A stretch of DNA of 64,000 nucleotides from Streptomyces scopuliridis RB72 (GCF_000718095.1 NZ_JOEI01000010.1:124001-188000), one strand, 5' to 3'. Shown: positions 35,258 through 44,344, numbered from the stretch's first letter. Notes: generated by a model from the letters alone, not told the origin. A program made the numbers and translations.

Positions 35258-36433
35258 ATGCCGGATGCCCTGCCCCGTCCCGAGCCGTTCACCCAGCAGA
35301 CCGCCCCCGCGGCGCTTGAGGACCTCCGCGCACGGCTGCGCGCGACGCGCTGGCCGGACGCGCCCGAGGACGCCGGGTGGTCGCTCGGGACGGACCTCGC
35401 CTACCTCCGCGAGCTCGTCGCCTACTGGGCGGACGGCTTCGACTGGCCGGCGCAGGAGGCGGCGCTTGCCCAACTGCCCCGCTTCCGCGCGCGGCTCGGC
35501 GGCCTCGGGATCCACTTCGTGCACGCCCGGGCCGTGGCGCCGGCCGGGCCCGTCCTGCCGCTGGTCCTCAGCCACGGCTGGCCGGACTCGTTCTGGCGCT
35601 ACGCGAAGGTCATCCCGCTCCTCACCGATCCCGGCGCACACGGTGCGGACCCCGCCGACGCGTTCGACGTGGTCGTACCCGACATGCCGGGCTACGGGTA
35701 CTCCGACCGCCCCACCGGCCCGCCGCTCAACTCCATCGCCGTCGCCGGTCTGTGGGCCGAGCTCATGGGCGTCCTCGGCTACGAGCGGTTCGGCGCGGCG
35801 GGCGGGGACATCGGCAGCCACGTGAGCCGCTACCTCGCGCTCGACCACCCGGATCGGGTCGTCGCCGTCCACCGCATGGACGGGGGCCTGCCCGTCTTCG
35901 CCGGCGACCCGGCGGACCTCACGCCCGAGGAGCGCGCCTGGTTCGAGGGCGCCGCGGCCTGGGGTGCGACGGAAGGTGCTTACGGAGCCATGCACCGCAC
36001 GAAGCCCCAGACCGCCGCCTTCGGGCTCACCGACTCACCGGCCGGGCTCGCCGCGTGGATCGTCGAGAAGCTCCGGGCGTGGAGCGACTGCGACGGAGAC
36101 GTCGAACGGCGCTTCACGAAGGACGAGATCCTCACGAACGTCACGCTCTACTGGCTCACGGGGACGATCGGCTCGTCGATGCGCATGTACCACGCGAACG
36201 GCGCGATTCCGCCCGAGCAGCTCACCCGCCGGGTCGAGGTGCCGTCCGGCTTCTCGCTCTTCCGCGGCGATATCGTCCGGCCGCCGCGAGCGTGGCTGGA
36301 GCGCACGGCGAACGCCGTGTTCGTGACCGAGCCCGCGCGCGGCGGGCACTTCGCGCCGTTCGAGGAGCCCGAGCTCTACGCGGAGGAGCTGCGCGCGTTC
36401 TTCCGCCCCTACCGCCCGGCGGCGACCGACTGA
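35258..36433 (+). CDS. Epoxide hydrolase (EHN domain, alpha/beta hydrolase fold)
   Basis: The 391-residue protein starts at ATG 35258 after AGGG at good spacing. The EHN domain spans residues 8-115, with WPDAPEDAGWSLGTDLAYLR, and the hydrolase core follows. The oxyanion motif is HGWPDS (106-111), the nucleophile is Asp184 in GGDIGS, and the general-base His is near 364 in GGHFAPFEEPE. MRMYHANG precedes a lid Tyr pair. It would hydrate epoxides to diols in the cytoplasm, either in detoxification or in a biosynthetic route. No partner gene is adjacent. Confidence 0.9.
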   Translation: MPDALPRPEPFTQQTAPAALEDLRARLRATRWPDAPEDAGWSLGTDLAYLRELVAYWADGFDWPAQEAALAQLPRFRARLGGLGIHFVHARAVAPAGPVLPLVLSHGWPDSFWRYAKVIPLLTDPGAHGADPADAFDVVVPDMPGYGYSDRPTGPPLNSIAVAGLWAELMGVLGYERFGAAGGDIGSHVSRYLALDHPDRVVAVHRMDGGLPVFAGDPADLTPEERAWFEGAAAWGATEGAYGAMHRTKPQTAAFGLTDSPAGLAAWIVEKLRAWSDCDGDVERRFTKDEILTNVTLYWLTGTIGSSMRMYHANGAIPPEQLTRRVEVPSGFSLFRGDIVRPPRAWLERTANAVFVTEPARGGHFAPFEEPELYAEELRAFFRPYRPAATD

Positions 36434-36437
36434 GAGC

Positions 36438-36460
36438 GCCGCCCGCGCGCGGGGGGCGGC
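36438..36460 (+). terminator. Terminator of the epoxide hydrolase gene
   Basis: GCCGCCC at 36438-36444 pairs with GGGCGGC at 36454-36460, immediately after the stop codon. The loop is GC-rich and there is no U-tract. Confidence 0.5.
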
Positions 36461-36571
36461 CGGCTTCCCCAGATGCGGCCGGTGCGGCGGGGCAGGACGA
36501 TGGGAAGGTGTTCTGCCCGCCGGCCGGGGTCCTGCTCGGCCTCGGCCTGGGGCGGGACCGCTCGGGCGACC

Positions 36572-36666
36572 AGGCCCTGTCCGGCCGGTCTTCGCGGGCC
36601 CGCGACGCCGCAGTGACATGAGCCGCTGCCGCGGCCTGATCCGCGAAGACCGACCGGACAGGACCT
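36572..36666. repeat. Long inverted repeat, possible relic of a small mobile element
   Basis: The arms 36572-36597 and 36641-36666 (26 bp each) match at 24 positions in inverted orientation, around a 43-bp centre without any gene. Each outer end carries AGG(C/T)CCTGTCCGG, a motif that recurs in other intergenic spots of the window. It could be a MITE-like element or a large transcription-stopping hairpin. Confidence 0.6.
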
Positions 36667-36689
36667 AGCCGCGCATACAAGGGGTAGCC

Positions 36690-37085
36690 ATGTTGATCAT
36701 CGGGATTCTGCTGATGGCGGCCGCCGCCGCTTTCACCGCTCTGCTCATCGTCTTCAACCTCTCGGGAGGACCGGACTACGTCGTGTCGCTGTTCGGTAGC
36801 CACCCGTTCACGATCAACGCGCTGGGTGCCTTCCTGAGCGGGATCGCGCTGACGCTGATCTTCGGCCTCGGGCTGTGGCTCGCGCTGGGCGCCGCGGCTC
36901 TCATGGCCCGCAGGAGCAGGAAGCGGCGCGCAGCACGTGATGCCGTGGCCGAGCGCGAGGAACTCAGGGGGCGACTCGACGAAACCCGCGCGGACTCGGA
37001 CAGGGCGAGCTCCGCGGCCAGGGGCACCACCGAGGCCTCGCGCCGCCCGGCGCACCGCTTCCATCTCCCCAGGCACGGCCATTAG
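36690..37085 (+). CDS. Small membrane protein, LapA-like, with coiled tail
   Basis: The 131-residue protein starts at ATG 36690 after AAGGGG. Two hydrophobic helices are clear, residues 2-24 (LIIGILLMAAAAAFTALLIV) and about 44-72 (ALGAFLSGIALTLIFGLGLW). A basic patch RRSRKRRAARD and a Glu/Arg-rich helical tail follow. The pattern resembles LapA-domain membrane proteins, which work in envelope assembly in other bacteria, but the match is by shape only. Its neighbours give no clue. Confidence 0.65.
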   Translation: MLIIGILLMAAAAAFTALLIVFNLSGGPDYVVSLFGSHPFTINALGAFLSGIALTLIFGLGLWLALGAAALMARRSRKRRAARDAVAEREELRGRLDETRADSDRASSAARGTTEASRRPAHRFHLPRHGH

Positions 37086-37136
37086 TTCCGGGGCGGATAC
37101 GTGCCTGAACCGGGCCGGTGTGTCCACGCCCCAGGC

Positions 37137-37769
37137 TTACGCTCCCGTGTAGAAGCGGATCGTCGCGTCCGTGGTGGCCGCCACGACTTCGGCGTCCGCG
37201 CCCGAGGCGGCATACGCGTCGCCCCATGCCTGGCCCGACCGCGACATGAGCGCCTTCGCCTCGGGTGACGTCTGCCAGGCCGCGGCCTCCTCCTTGCTCA
37301 TCGCGCCGCCCGCGAGGTGCATCCCGAGCCCGAGGGACATCAGGTCCCAGCCGACCCCGACCGCCCCGGGACCGAACTGCCCCCAGAACTCCTCCGGCAC
37401 CACGGACACATGCTCCAGCTCGAACACCGTCCGCCCCTCGCCCTCCGGCGCGAGCCGCACCTCGACCTCGCTGAATCCCGGCTCCGGCCCGAACAGCCAG
37501 CTCACCCGCAGTCGCGCCGGCGCGGCGCACTCAAGGATCTCGCCCCCGGCGTTCCCCTCCAGCTGGTAGCGCCCGCCGACCTTGAACTCCCCGCTGACCG
37601 GCAGGAACCATCGCCCGATCCGCTCGGGCGAGGTCACCGCGTCCCATACGTCGGCGACGTCGGCGTCATACGTGCGCCGCAACAGCACCGTACGCGCCTC
37701 ACCCGCCGCGACCCGCCGCGTGCCGACCTCCCGGTGCAGCCGGTTGATCTCGTCGACGATCTCACTCAT
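37137..37769 (-). CDS. SRPBCC (AHSA1-like) domain protein
   Basis: The 210-residue protein starts at ATG 37769 and overlaps the ArsR-like gene by 8 bp (ATGAGTGA). The START-like fold is seen in VLLRRTYDADVADVWDAVTS, RIGRWFLPVSGEFKVGGRYQ, GGEILECAAPARLRVSWLFG and FELEHVSVVPEEFWGQFGPG. A C-terminal helical addition of about 60 residues, MSKEEAAAWQTSPEAKALMS, sets it apart from the shorter copy at 6839. It is co-transcribed with its ArsR regulator. Ligand unknown. Confidence 0.88.
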   Translation of the reverse strand: MSEIVDEINRLHREVGTRRVAAGEARTVLLRRTYDADVADVWDAVTSPERIGRWFLPVSGEFKVGGRYQLEGNAGGEILECAAPARLRVSWLFGPEPGFSEVEVRLAPEGEGRTVFELEHVSVVPEEFWGQFGPGAVGVGWDLMSLGLGMHLAGGAMSKEEAAAWQTSPEAKALMSRSGQAWGDAYAASGADAEVVAATTDATIRFYTGA

Positions 37770-38115
37770 CTCCGCTCACTTCCTCTCTCATCCTGCGCTC
37801 GCGCTTTCCCCGCGCGAGCTCCGTCCCGAGCGCGTCGAGCCGTTGCTCCCAGAACCCCCGGAACCTCTCCAGCCACGCGTCCACCTCACGCAGCGGCTCG
37901 GCCTCGACGGCGTACAACCGCCGAGTCCCCTCCGCCCGCACCGATGCGAACCCGCTCTCCCGCAACACCCGAAGGTGCTGTGACACGGCCGGCTGAGAAA
38001 TCCCGAACTCGTCCTGGATCACGGCACTGACCTCACCCGACGCCCGCTCGCCCGAGGCGAGCAGCTCCAATATCCGGCGTCTGACCGGATCCCCCAGAAC
38101 GTCAAAGGCGTGCAC
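37762..38115 (-). CDS. ArsR-family transcriptional regulator
   Basis: The 117-residue protein is taken to start at GTG 38115 (MHAFDVLGDPVRRRILELLA), the usual family opening; an ATG at 38151 would run through the palindrome. The winged helix contains GEVSAVIQDEFGISQPAVSQ and HLRVLRESGFASVRAEGTRR. No metal-binding Cys box is present. It is the first gene of a two-gene operon with the SRPBCC protein, the same plan as at 6839-7656. A palindrome at 38138-38147 is a likely self-binding site. Confidence 0.88.
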   Translation of the reverse strand: MHAFDVLGDPVRRRILELLASGERASGEVSAVIQDEFGISQPAVSQHLRVLRESGFASVRAEGTRRLYAVEAEPLREVDAWLERFRGFWEQRLDALGTELARGKRERRMREEVSGDE

Positions 38116-38137
38116 GCGGCGACTATGCCACCACTCG

Positions 38138-38147
38138 CTTATATAAG
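38138..38147. promoter_or_regulatory. Palindrome before the second ArsR-SRPBCC pair
   Basis: CTTATATAAG is a perfect 10-bp palindrome 23 bp upstream of the ArsR start. It is AT-rich and could serve as a -10 box plus operator. Confidence 0.45.
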
Positions 38148-38185
38148 GCAAGGGTTATGAATGGTCGACGGCTGTCCCGCCAGCT

Positions 38186-38199
38186 TTCCATCGTTGAAA
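38186..38199. promoter_or_regulatory. Candidate hybrid LacI-type operator before the PA14-GH2 gene
   Basis: TTCCATCGTTGAAA matches TTACATCGATGTAA and TTGCAACGTTGCAA at 11 of 14 positions each. The left half resembles the first operator and the right half the second. It lies 114 bp upstream of the TTG start of the GH2 gene. Confidence 0.4.
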
Positions 38200-38312
38200 A
38201 TGTGCGTGCACGACTGTTGTTATGTGTTTGGGGCTGTGGCTCAATGTTCGACTGTGTGCTGCCGCATCCCGCAGGTGCGAGGCACTTCTGTCCCTTCGAC
38301 GAGGACGACGCC

Positions 38313-41300
38313 TTGAGACGACAACCACTTCGCCCCCGCACGCTGCTTCGAGCACTCGCGTGTGCCGCCGCGCTGCTGCTTCCCGTGGGCGCCACGCTGG
38401 TCCCGGCCGCCGCTGCCGCTCCGACCGCCGCTGCGACCGTGAACGCCTTCGCGTCCGACGACCCGGCCACCGAGGTGCACGGACTGAAGGGGGAGTACTT
38501 CCGCATGTCCGCGCCGGGGGCCCGCGACTTCGCCGAACTCGGCGGCGTGGCACTGGACCCCGAGATCAACTTCCCTGGTCTCACCGGCACGTTCGAGTCC
38601 ACGACCGGGCGCACCGAGCACACGACGGCCCGCTGGACCGGGCAGATCGAAGCCCCCGCGACCGGTGACTACACCTTCTCCGCGATCGGCGACAACGGGT
38701 TCAGGCTCTTCCTCGACGGCGCTGTGGTCATCGACCACTGGCAGCCCGACTGGGACGTCGAGCAGCACAGCGAGCCGATCGCGCTGACCGCCGGCGAACC
38801 CCACGAGTTCCGGCTGGAGATGTTCCAGGACACCGGCGGCGCCAACATGTTCCTGCGCTGGGCGAGCCAGGACCTGAAGAAGCGGATCGTGCCGGAGGAG
38901 GCGTTCACACCGCCCGCCGACTTCGAGGTCTACCCGGTCGCGCTGAGCGTGGCCGAGGACGGCAGGCGGCTCCAGGCGACGTTCAACGACAAGGTCGAGA
39001 ACACCGGCGGCGTGAAGGACCATCTGAAGATCGAGGCCGACACCTCACCGATGCCGGTGACGTCGGTGGCCAGGGCGTCGGACAACCCCAAGGCGCTGAT
39101 CGTGACGCTGGCGGCCCCCGTCCAGAAGGGCCAGCAGGTCCGCGTCGCGTACGACGGTGCGGGCGGCCTGCGGGCAGGCGGGGAAACCGTCCCCGAGATC
39201 AGCCGCACCGCCAAGAACCGGTCCACACACCGGCTCACCACCACATGGGGCGACAAGCTGGACCGTAACCACCCGCTGCCGGAGTACCCCCGGCCGCAGC
39301 AGGTGCGCGATCAGTGGAAGAACCTCAACGGCCCCTGGGAGTTCGCCGGAGCGGCAGCGGGCGAGCAGCCGGCCTTCGGCAAGCGGCTCGGCGAACGGAT
39401 CACCGTGCCGTTCCCGGTGGAGTCCCAGCTCTCGGGTCTTGAGCGGCACGAGGATCACATGTTCTACCGCAAGCTCGTCACCGTGCCGGAGAACTGGTCC
39501 ATCGGCAAGGGCCGCGACGGCGGCAAGCGGCTGAGGCTCAACTTCGACGCCGTCGACTACCAGGCCGCCGTCTGGGTCAACGGCAAGAAGGTCGCCGAAC
39601 ACACCGGCGGCTACACCGGGTTCACCGCCGACATCACGGACGCGGTCAAGGGCACCGGCCCGCAGGAGATCATCGTCGCGGTCACCGATGTCACCGGACC
39701 GAATCAGCCGAAGGGCAAGCAGTCCACCCACCCGGGCGGGATCGTCTACACCCCGTCCTCCGGAATCTGGCAGACCGTCTGGATGGAGCCGGTCGCGCCC
39801 GCCGCGGTGGACTCCCTGACCACCACCCCGGACATCGGCAAAGGCACCCTCGCGCTGACCGTCAACTCCGCCGACGCCTCGCCCGGCGCCCGGATCAAGG
39901 CCGTCGCCCGCGACACGAAGGGGAAGGTCGTCGGTACGGTCACCGGTCCGGCCAATCGCGCGCTGACCCTGCCGGTCAGGAACCCGCGCCTCTGGTCGCC
40001 GGACGACCCGTATCTCTACGACCTCCAGGTGAGCCTGACGGACGGCCGGTCCACGGACCGCGTCGACAGCTACTTCGGGATGCGTTCCCTCCGTGTCGAG
40101 AAGGTCGGCGGCTACCAGAAGCTCGTACTCAACGGGAAGCCGTTCTTCTCGCTCGCCATGCTGGACCAGGGCTTCTGGCCCGACGGGCTGTACACCCAGC
40201 CCAGTGACGCCGCGCTCACCTTCGACCTGAAGGCGCAGAAGGACCTCGGCTTCAACGCGGTGCGCAAGCACATCAAGGTGGAGTCGCCCCGCTGGTACTA
40301 CCACGCCGACCGGCTCGGTCTGCTGGTGTGGCAGGACTTCGTCTCCAGCGACATCACCGGCGATCAGGGCAAGCAGGCGTTCCTCGCGCAGGGCAAGGAG
40401 ATGATGACGCAGCTGCACAACGCGCCCTCGATCGGCGGCTGGATCGTCTTCAACGAGGGCTGGGGCGAGTGGGACCGGGTCGAGACCGGGAAGATCACCG
40501 AGACCGTACAGGCCGATGACCCGTCGCGTGTCGTCAACGCCCACAGCGGGGTCAACTGCTGCTCGTCCAAGGGCGACTCGGGCAAGGGCGACATCATCGA
40601 CCACCACGACTACCTGAACAACGACGCGCCGTTCCCCGACCACCGCGCCGCGATGGACGGTGAGCACGGCGGCTTCACGCTCCGTACCGCCGGACACATG
40701 TGGCCGGGTGCTCCCGCGGCGATCTACAGCGGGGTCGCGGACAAGGCCGCGCTGACGGCGAAGTACGTCGAGAACACCCGAACGTACTATCTCGCCGCGG
40801 CCGGAGCCGAACTGTCCGGCTCCGTCTACACCCAGGTCAGCGATCTGGAGAACGAGCTCAACGGGCTCTGGACATACGACCGTCGTGAGATCAAGGTCGA
40901 CCCGAAGAAGGTGCGGCAGATCAATCAGCAGGTCATCGCGGCCGGCGCGGCGGCCGGCGACCGCGACCGGCTGAAGGGCGGCGCCGCCTGGTCGCTGGAC
41001 GAGAACAAGGGCACGACGGCCCGGGACAGCGGTCCCAACAAGGCGTCCCTGACCCTCGGTGAGGGCACCACCTGGGCGCCGGGCGTACGGGGCTCCGCCC
41101 TCCGGTTCAACGGCCAGGGCCAGTACGCCGAGACCCGCGGCCCGGTGGTCGACACCACCGAGAACTACTCGGTGTCCGCGTGGGCCACGCTCGACTCGCT
41201 CCCCGGCAACTACGCCACGGTGGTCAGCCAGGACGGCCGGCGGACGGAGAATCCCTTCTATCTCCAGTACGGCCAGGGCGCGTTCGCCTTCAGCACCCCG

Positions 41301-41588
41301 GGCGGTCACCGCGCCCGTCTGGAGATGAAGCCCGAGACCGGAAAGTGGTACCACCTCGTCGGTGTGCGGGAGGGAGACGACCTGAAGCTGTATGTCGACG
41401 GCACGCTCGCGGCGACAGCCCCGGCCGGGCCCGCCGATGTCAGCACCGGACCGCTCTCCGTCGGCCGTGCCAAGTGGAACGGTGGGAACGTCGACTTCTG
41501 GACGGGCTCCGTCGACCAGGTGAGGGTGTACGACAAGGCGCTCACCGCCGCGGAGGTGAGCGCGCTCCACGACGGCGAACAGCCGTAA
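38313..41588 (+). CDS. Secreted PA14-GH2-LamG glycosidase
   Basis: The protein has 1091 residues from TTG 38313, chosen because a clean signal peptide (residues 1-36) starts there. Domains in order: PA14 (57-198; GEYFRMS, GDNGFRLFLDGAVVIDHWQP), a linker sandwich (200-305), GH2 sugar-binding and Ig domains (315-620), TIM barrel (620-885), and LamG/concanavalin-like lectin (about 889-1091). Acid/base is Glu715 (FNEGWG) and nucleophile Glu784 (GEHGG). The family includes beta-galactosidases, and PA14-bearing Streptomyces enzymes specific for galactofuranose have been reported to my recollection. With the galactofuranose-type importer nearby, a beta-galactofuranosidase is the leading idea. Confidence 0.88.
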   Translation: MRRQPLRPRTLLRALACAAALLLPVGATLVPAAAAAPTAAATVNAFASDDPATEVHGLKGEYFRMSAPGARDFAELGGVALDPEINFPGLTGTFESTTGRTEHTTARWTGQIEAPATGDYTFSAIGDNGFRLFLDGAVVIDHWQPDWDVEQHSEPIALTAGEPHEFRLEMFQDTGGANMFLRWASQDLKKRIVPEEAFTPPADFEVYPVALSVAEDGRRLQATFNDKVENTGGVKDHLKIEADTSPMPVTSVARASDNPKALIVTLAAPVQKGQQVRVAYDGAGGLRAGGETVPEISRTAKNRSTHRLTTTWGDKLDRNHPLPEYPRPQQVRDQWKNLNGPWEFAGAAAGEQPAFGKRLGERITVPFPVESQLSGLERHEDHMFYRKLVTVPENWSIGKGRDGGKRLRLNFDAVDYQAAVWVNGKKVAEHTGGYTGFTADITDAVKGTGPQEIIVAVTDVTGPNQPKGKQSTHPGGIVYTPSSGIWQTVWMEPVAPAAVDSLTTTPDIGKGTLALTVNSADASPGARIKAVARDTKGKVVGTVTGPANRALTLPVRNPRLWSPDDPYLYDLQVSLTDGRSTDRVDSYFGMRSLRVEKVGGYQKLVLNGKPFFSLAMLDQGFWPDGLYTQPSDAALTFDLKAQKDLGFNAVRKHIKVESPRWYYHADRLGLLVWQDFVSSDITGDQGKQAFLAQGKEMMTQLHNAPSIGGWIVFNEGWGEWDRVETGKITETVQADDPSRVVNAHSGVNCCSSKGDSGKGDIIDHHDYLNNDAPFPDHRAAMDGEHGGFTLRTAGHMWPGAPAAIYSGVADKAALTAKYVENTRTYYLAAAGAELSGSVYTQVSDLENELNGLWTYDRREIKVDPKKVRQINQQVIAAGAAAGDRDRLKGGAAWSLDENKGTTARDSGPNKASLTLGEGTTWAPGVRGSALRFNGQGQYAETRGPVVDTTENYSVSAWATLDSLPGNYATVVSQDGRRTENPFYLQYGQGAFAFSTPGGHRARLEMKPETGKWYHLVGVREGDDLKLYVDGTLAATAPAGPADVSTGPLSVGRAKWNGGNVDFWTGSVDQVRVYDKALTAAEVSALHDGEQP

Positions 41589-41596
41589 CGCACGAC

Positions 41597-41631
41597 GGCC
41601 CGGCAGCGACGGAGCGAGTCGCTGCCGGGCC
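41597..41631. terminator. Strong terminator between the two secreted GH2 genes
   Basis: GGCCCGGCAGCGAC at 41597-41610 pairs perfectly with its complement at 41618-41631 around a 7-base loop. The two GH2 genes converge here, so it can work in both directions. Confidence 0.85.
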
Positions 41632-41671
41632 GGGCCGCCCCCGTGGCCCTCACGCCGCACGGAGGCTCAGA

Positions 41672-44017
41672 TCAGGGCGCCCACGGAGCCGCCACCGCCC
41701 AGGTGGTGTCCTCGGTGAACGTGGCCGGGTTGTCCCACGCGTGACCGCCGCCGGGAGTGGCCAGCCACACGTCGGAGTTGATGTGACGGATGTAGCTGCC
41801 GGGGAGGTTGGCGCTGGACAGGCGCACGCCGCCCGTGCCGGCGACCGTACAGAAGGTGGCGTCGGCCTTGAAGAGTGCCGAGCCGTCGTCGGCGTCCCGC
41901 CGGACCCGGAAGTCCCGGTGCCGCAGATACTCGCCGGGGTAGTTGCGGGACTCGAACGAATAGCAGTTGCCGTTGGCGAGACCGGTGACGACCTTCCAGG
42001 TGGCGTCGTTCTTGAGGAGTCCGTCGCTGCCGCTGTCGACGACCGCGGTGTGGGCCAACTGCTCGAAGTGGCGCAGGTACTTGTTGGTGTGGCCCGGGGT
42101 GGTGACCCGCAGGGAGATGTACTGCCCGGTGGGCAGGGTGACCGGTGGGGCGGGGGTACGGGAGGCCTGGATCAGCGCCTGGTTCGCCGCTCTGACCCGT
42201 GCGGCGTCGGCCTTGACCACCTGGCGGTCGTAGGTGAGCAGCCCGTTCACCTCGTTCTCGACGTCCGTGATCTCCGTGTAGACGGAGGCGGAGAGCCCCG
42301 CGGGCAGCTGACCGACACGGATGCTGTCGAGCAGACCGACGAGGCGGTCGTTGAGCGCGGCGAGGCTCGGCTGATCCTCGTAACTGAAGCCGCCGCCCGG
42401 ATACCACTCGTGCCCCGGCACCTTGTACCCGAGCCCGCCGAACTCGCCGAGGACGGCGGCCCGGGTGGCGGTGGGGGCGGTGTTTCCGGGACCGACGTAG
42501 ATGTGGTTGTCGACCACATCCCCATTGCCCCCGTCGACCGAGCCGCAGCAGTTGACCCCGCTCATGTTGTTCACCAGACGGGACGGGTCGTACGCCTTCA
42601 CCTCGTCGGCGATCCTGGCCTGGTCGTACTGTCCCCAGCCCTCGTTCTGGTTGACCCACATGACCAGGGACGGCGAGCTGCGGTGCTGATCGATGACGGC
42701 GTGGTACTCGGCCTCCCACTGGGTGCGGGCCGCCGCGTCGGGGGTCTTCGCGGTGTCCATCGCCGGCATGTCCTGCCACACCAGGAGCCCGAGCCGGTCC
42801 GCCCAGTAGAACCAGCGCTGGGACTCGACCTTGATGTGTTTGCGCACCATGTTGAAGCCCAGGTCCTTGTGTGCCTGAAGGTCCGACCTCAGCGCGGCGT
42901 CGGTCGGCGCGGTGTAGATGCCGTCCGGCCAGTAGCCCTGGTCCAGGGTGCCGGTCTGGAAGACGAACTGTCCGTTCAGCACGGGGCGCAGGACATCGCC
43001 GACCTTCGACGTGGCGATCGACCGCATCCCCGCGTAGCTGCCGACCGCGTCGACGACCGTGGCACCGTCGAGCAGTTCGGCTCGTACGTCGTAGAGGAAC
43101 GGGTCCTCCGGGCTCCACAGGCGGGGGTTCGCGAGGCGTACGGAGATCTCCGCGCCCGCGGCGCCGGTCGCCGTAGCGACCACGGTCCCGCCGCTGGAGA
43201 CCGTCACCCGGACACTGCGGCCGCCCGCCGCGGCGGCCCGCGCCGTCACCCGGAGCGTGCTGTCGCCCAGGTCCGGCGTCATGTCGAGACGGGTGAGGTG
43301 CGACGCGGCGACCGGTTCCAGCCAGACGGTCTGCCAGATGCCGGACGCCGCGGTGTAGAAGATGCCCCCGCCCGGATGGGGCGTCACCTCGTTGATCCGC
43401 TGCTTGCCGACCGCCTGGCCGCCGGTCTGTGTCGGGTCGTGGACGGAGACCACGACGGTGTTCGTACCGCCGTTCAACTGGGGCGTGATGTCGTACGAGA
43501 ACGCGTCGTACCCGCCCTTGTGCGCCCCGACCTGGGTGCCGTTGACCCAGACGGTGGTCTGCCAGTCGGAGGCGCCGAAGTGGAGCTGGACCCGGCGGCC
43601 GGTCCAGTTCGCGGGGACCGTGAAGGCGCGCTTGTACCAGAGCTTGTCGTTCTCGGTGATCCTGCGCTGGATGCCGGAGAGCGCGGACTCGGCGACGAAC
43701 GGAACCCGGATGCGGTCGGGGAACGCCGACGGCTGCCCGGCGTCACGGCCGGTCACCGCGAAGTCCCAGATGCCGTTGAGATTGGTCCAGTCGGGGCGGG
43801 TGAGCTGGGGGCGCGGATACTCGGGCAGCGGATTGTCGACGGGCACCTGGGCGGTCCAGGGCGTGGTCATCGGAGCGGGCTTCGGCGTCCAGGGCGCCGC
43901 CTGGGCGGGGGTCGTCGCGCCCCCTACCAGCGCGGTCGCCACCAGCGTCAGCATGCCGGTCGCGGCTGTCAGACGTCTCCACCACGGCCGGCGGCCGGGG
44001 TTGGACACACGCTTCAT
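41672..44017 (-). CDS. Secreted GH2 glycosidase with C-terminal AbfB (CBM42) domain
   Basis: The 781-residue protein starts at ATG 44017 behind GGAGGAG. Signal peptide 1-40 ends in TTPAQAAPW. Domains: GH2 sugar-binding (62-240), Ig-like (245-340), TIM barrel (345-620) with acid/base Glu459 (NQNEGWG) and nucleophile Glu525 (LGEFGG), then an arabinofuranose-binding AbfB trefoil (632-781; SFESRNYPGEYLRHRDFRVR). The binding module points to arabinofuranose-decorated polymers. It is closely related to the PA14-GH2 protein and the cytoplasmic GH2. An operator-type palindrome lies about 170 bp upstream. Confidence 0.9.
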   Translation of the reverse strand: MKRVSNPGRRPWWRRLTAATGMLTLVATALVGGATTPAQAAPWTPKPAPMTTPWTAQVPVDNPLPEYPRPQLTRPDWTNLNGIWDFAVTGRDAGQPSAFPDRIRVPFVAESALSGIQRRITENDKLWYKRAFTVPANWTGRRVQLHFGASDWQTTVWVNGTQVGAHKGGYDAFSYDITPQLNGGTNTVVVSVHDPTQTGGQAVGKQRINEVTPHPGGGIFYTAASGIWQTVWLEPVAASHLTRLDMTPDLGDSTLRVTARAAAAGGRSVRVTVSSGGTVVATATGAAGAEISVRLANPRLWSPEDPFLYDVRAELLDGATVVDAVGSYAGMRSIATSKVGDVLRPVLNGQFVFQTGTLDQGYWPDGIYTAPTDAALRSDLQAHKDLGFNMVRKHIKVESQRWFYWADRLGLLVWQDMPAMDTAKTPDAAARTQWEAEYHAVIDQHRSSPSLVMWVNQNEGWGQYDQARIADEVKAYDPSRLVNNMSGVNCCGSVDGGNGDVVDNHIYVGPGNTAPTATRAAVLGEFGGLGYKVPGHEWYPGGGFSYEDQPSLAALNDRLVGLLDSIRVGQLPAGLSASVYTEITDVENEVNGLLTYDRQVVKADAARVRAANQALIQASRTPAPPVTLPTGQYISLRVTTPGHTNKYLRHFEQLAHTAVVDSGSDGLLKNDATWKVVTGLANGNCYSFESRNYPGEYLRHRDFRVRRDADDGSALFKADATFCTVAGTGGVRLSSANLPGSYIRHINSDVWLATPGGGHAWDNPATFTEDTTWAVAAPWAP

Positions 44018-44097
44018 CGGTACGTCTCCTCCACGGATGACGCTCCCCGCGACCGGACCGGCGTGGGGGAGCGGTGCGGATGGGGTCGTGCGGCGGT

Positions 44098-44175
44098 CGT
44101 GCGGGTGATGAGGCGGCTCGTGGTACGGGTGATGAGGCGGCTCGTGGTGCGGGTGATGATGCGGGCTCGTGGTCC
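44098..44175. repeat. Tandem 24-bp repeats in the GH2-AbfB leader
   Basis: Three imperfect units built on CGTGGT(A/G)CGGGTGATGAGG lie between the operator at 44188 and the GH2 start, inside the expected untranslated leader. They read as His/Pro repeats on the minus strand, but that frame has no start with a ribosome site. Confidence 0.65.
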
Positions 44176-44187
44176 GGGGCAACTCGC

Positions 44188-44201
44188 TTGCAACGTTGCA
44201 A
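44188..44201. promoter_or_regulatory. LacI-type operator (second type), GH2-AbfB side
   Basis: TTGCAACGTTGCAA is a perfect 14-bp palindrome. It is predicted to be bound by the LacI protein at 49526. It differs from the first-region operator at positions 3, 6, 9 and 12 only. Confidence 0.82.
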
Positions 44202-44344
44202 AATTGACGGTCGGCCGTATGACAGCATGCCGTCGAACGAGTGTCCAGGGCTGTCACGGAACCCGGCGCCCGCCGCCCGCCCGGCCGGGACGCCCCGGGC
44301 GCCGCGCGCGGCCGACATATTTTGGAAACGCATCGACAACTCTC

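Noticed and set aside
39045..41660. An 871-codon minus-strand open frame opposite the PA14-GH2 gene
   Set aside because: It is antisense to conserved GH2 and LamG sequence, has no motif and no ribosome site.
44018..44257. His/Pro-rich N-terminal extension of the GH2-AbfB protein
   Set aside because: The extension is the translation of the 24-bp tandem repeats and the operator. The ATG at 44017 has GGAGGAG and a proper signal peptide.
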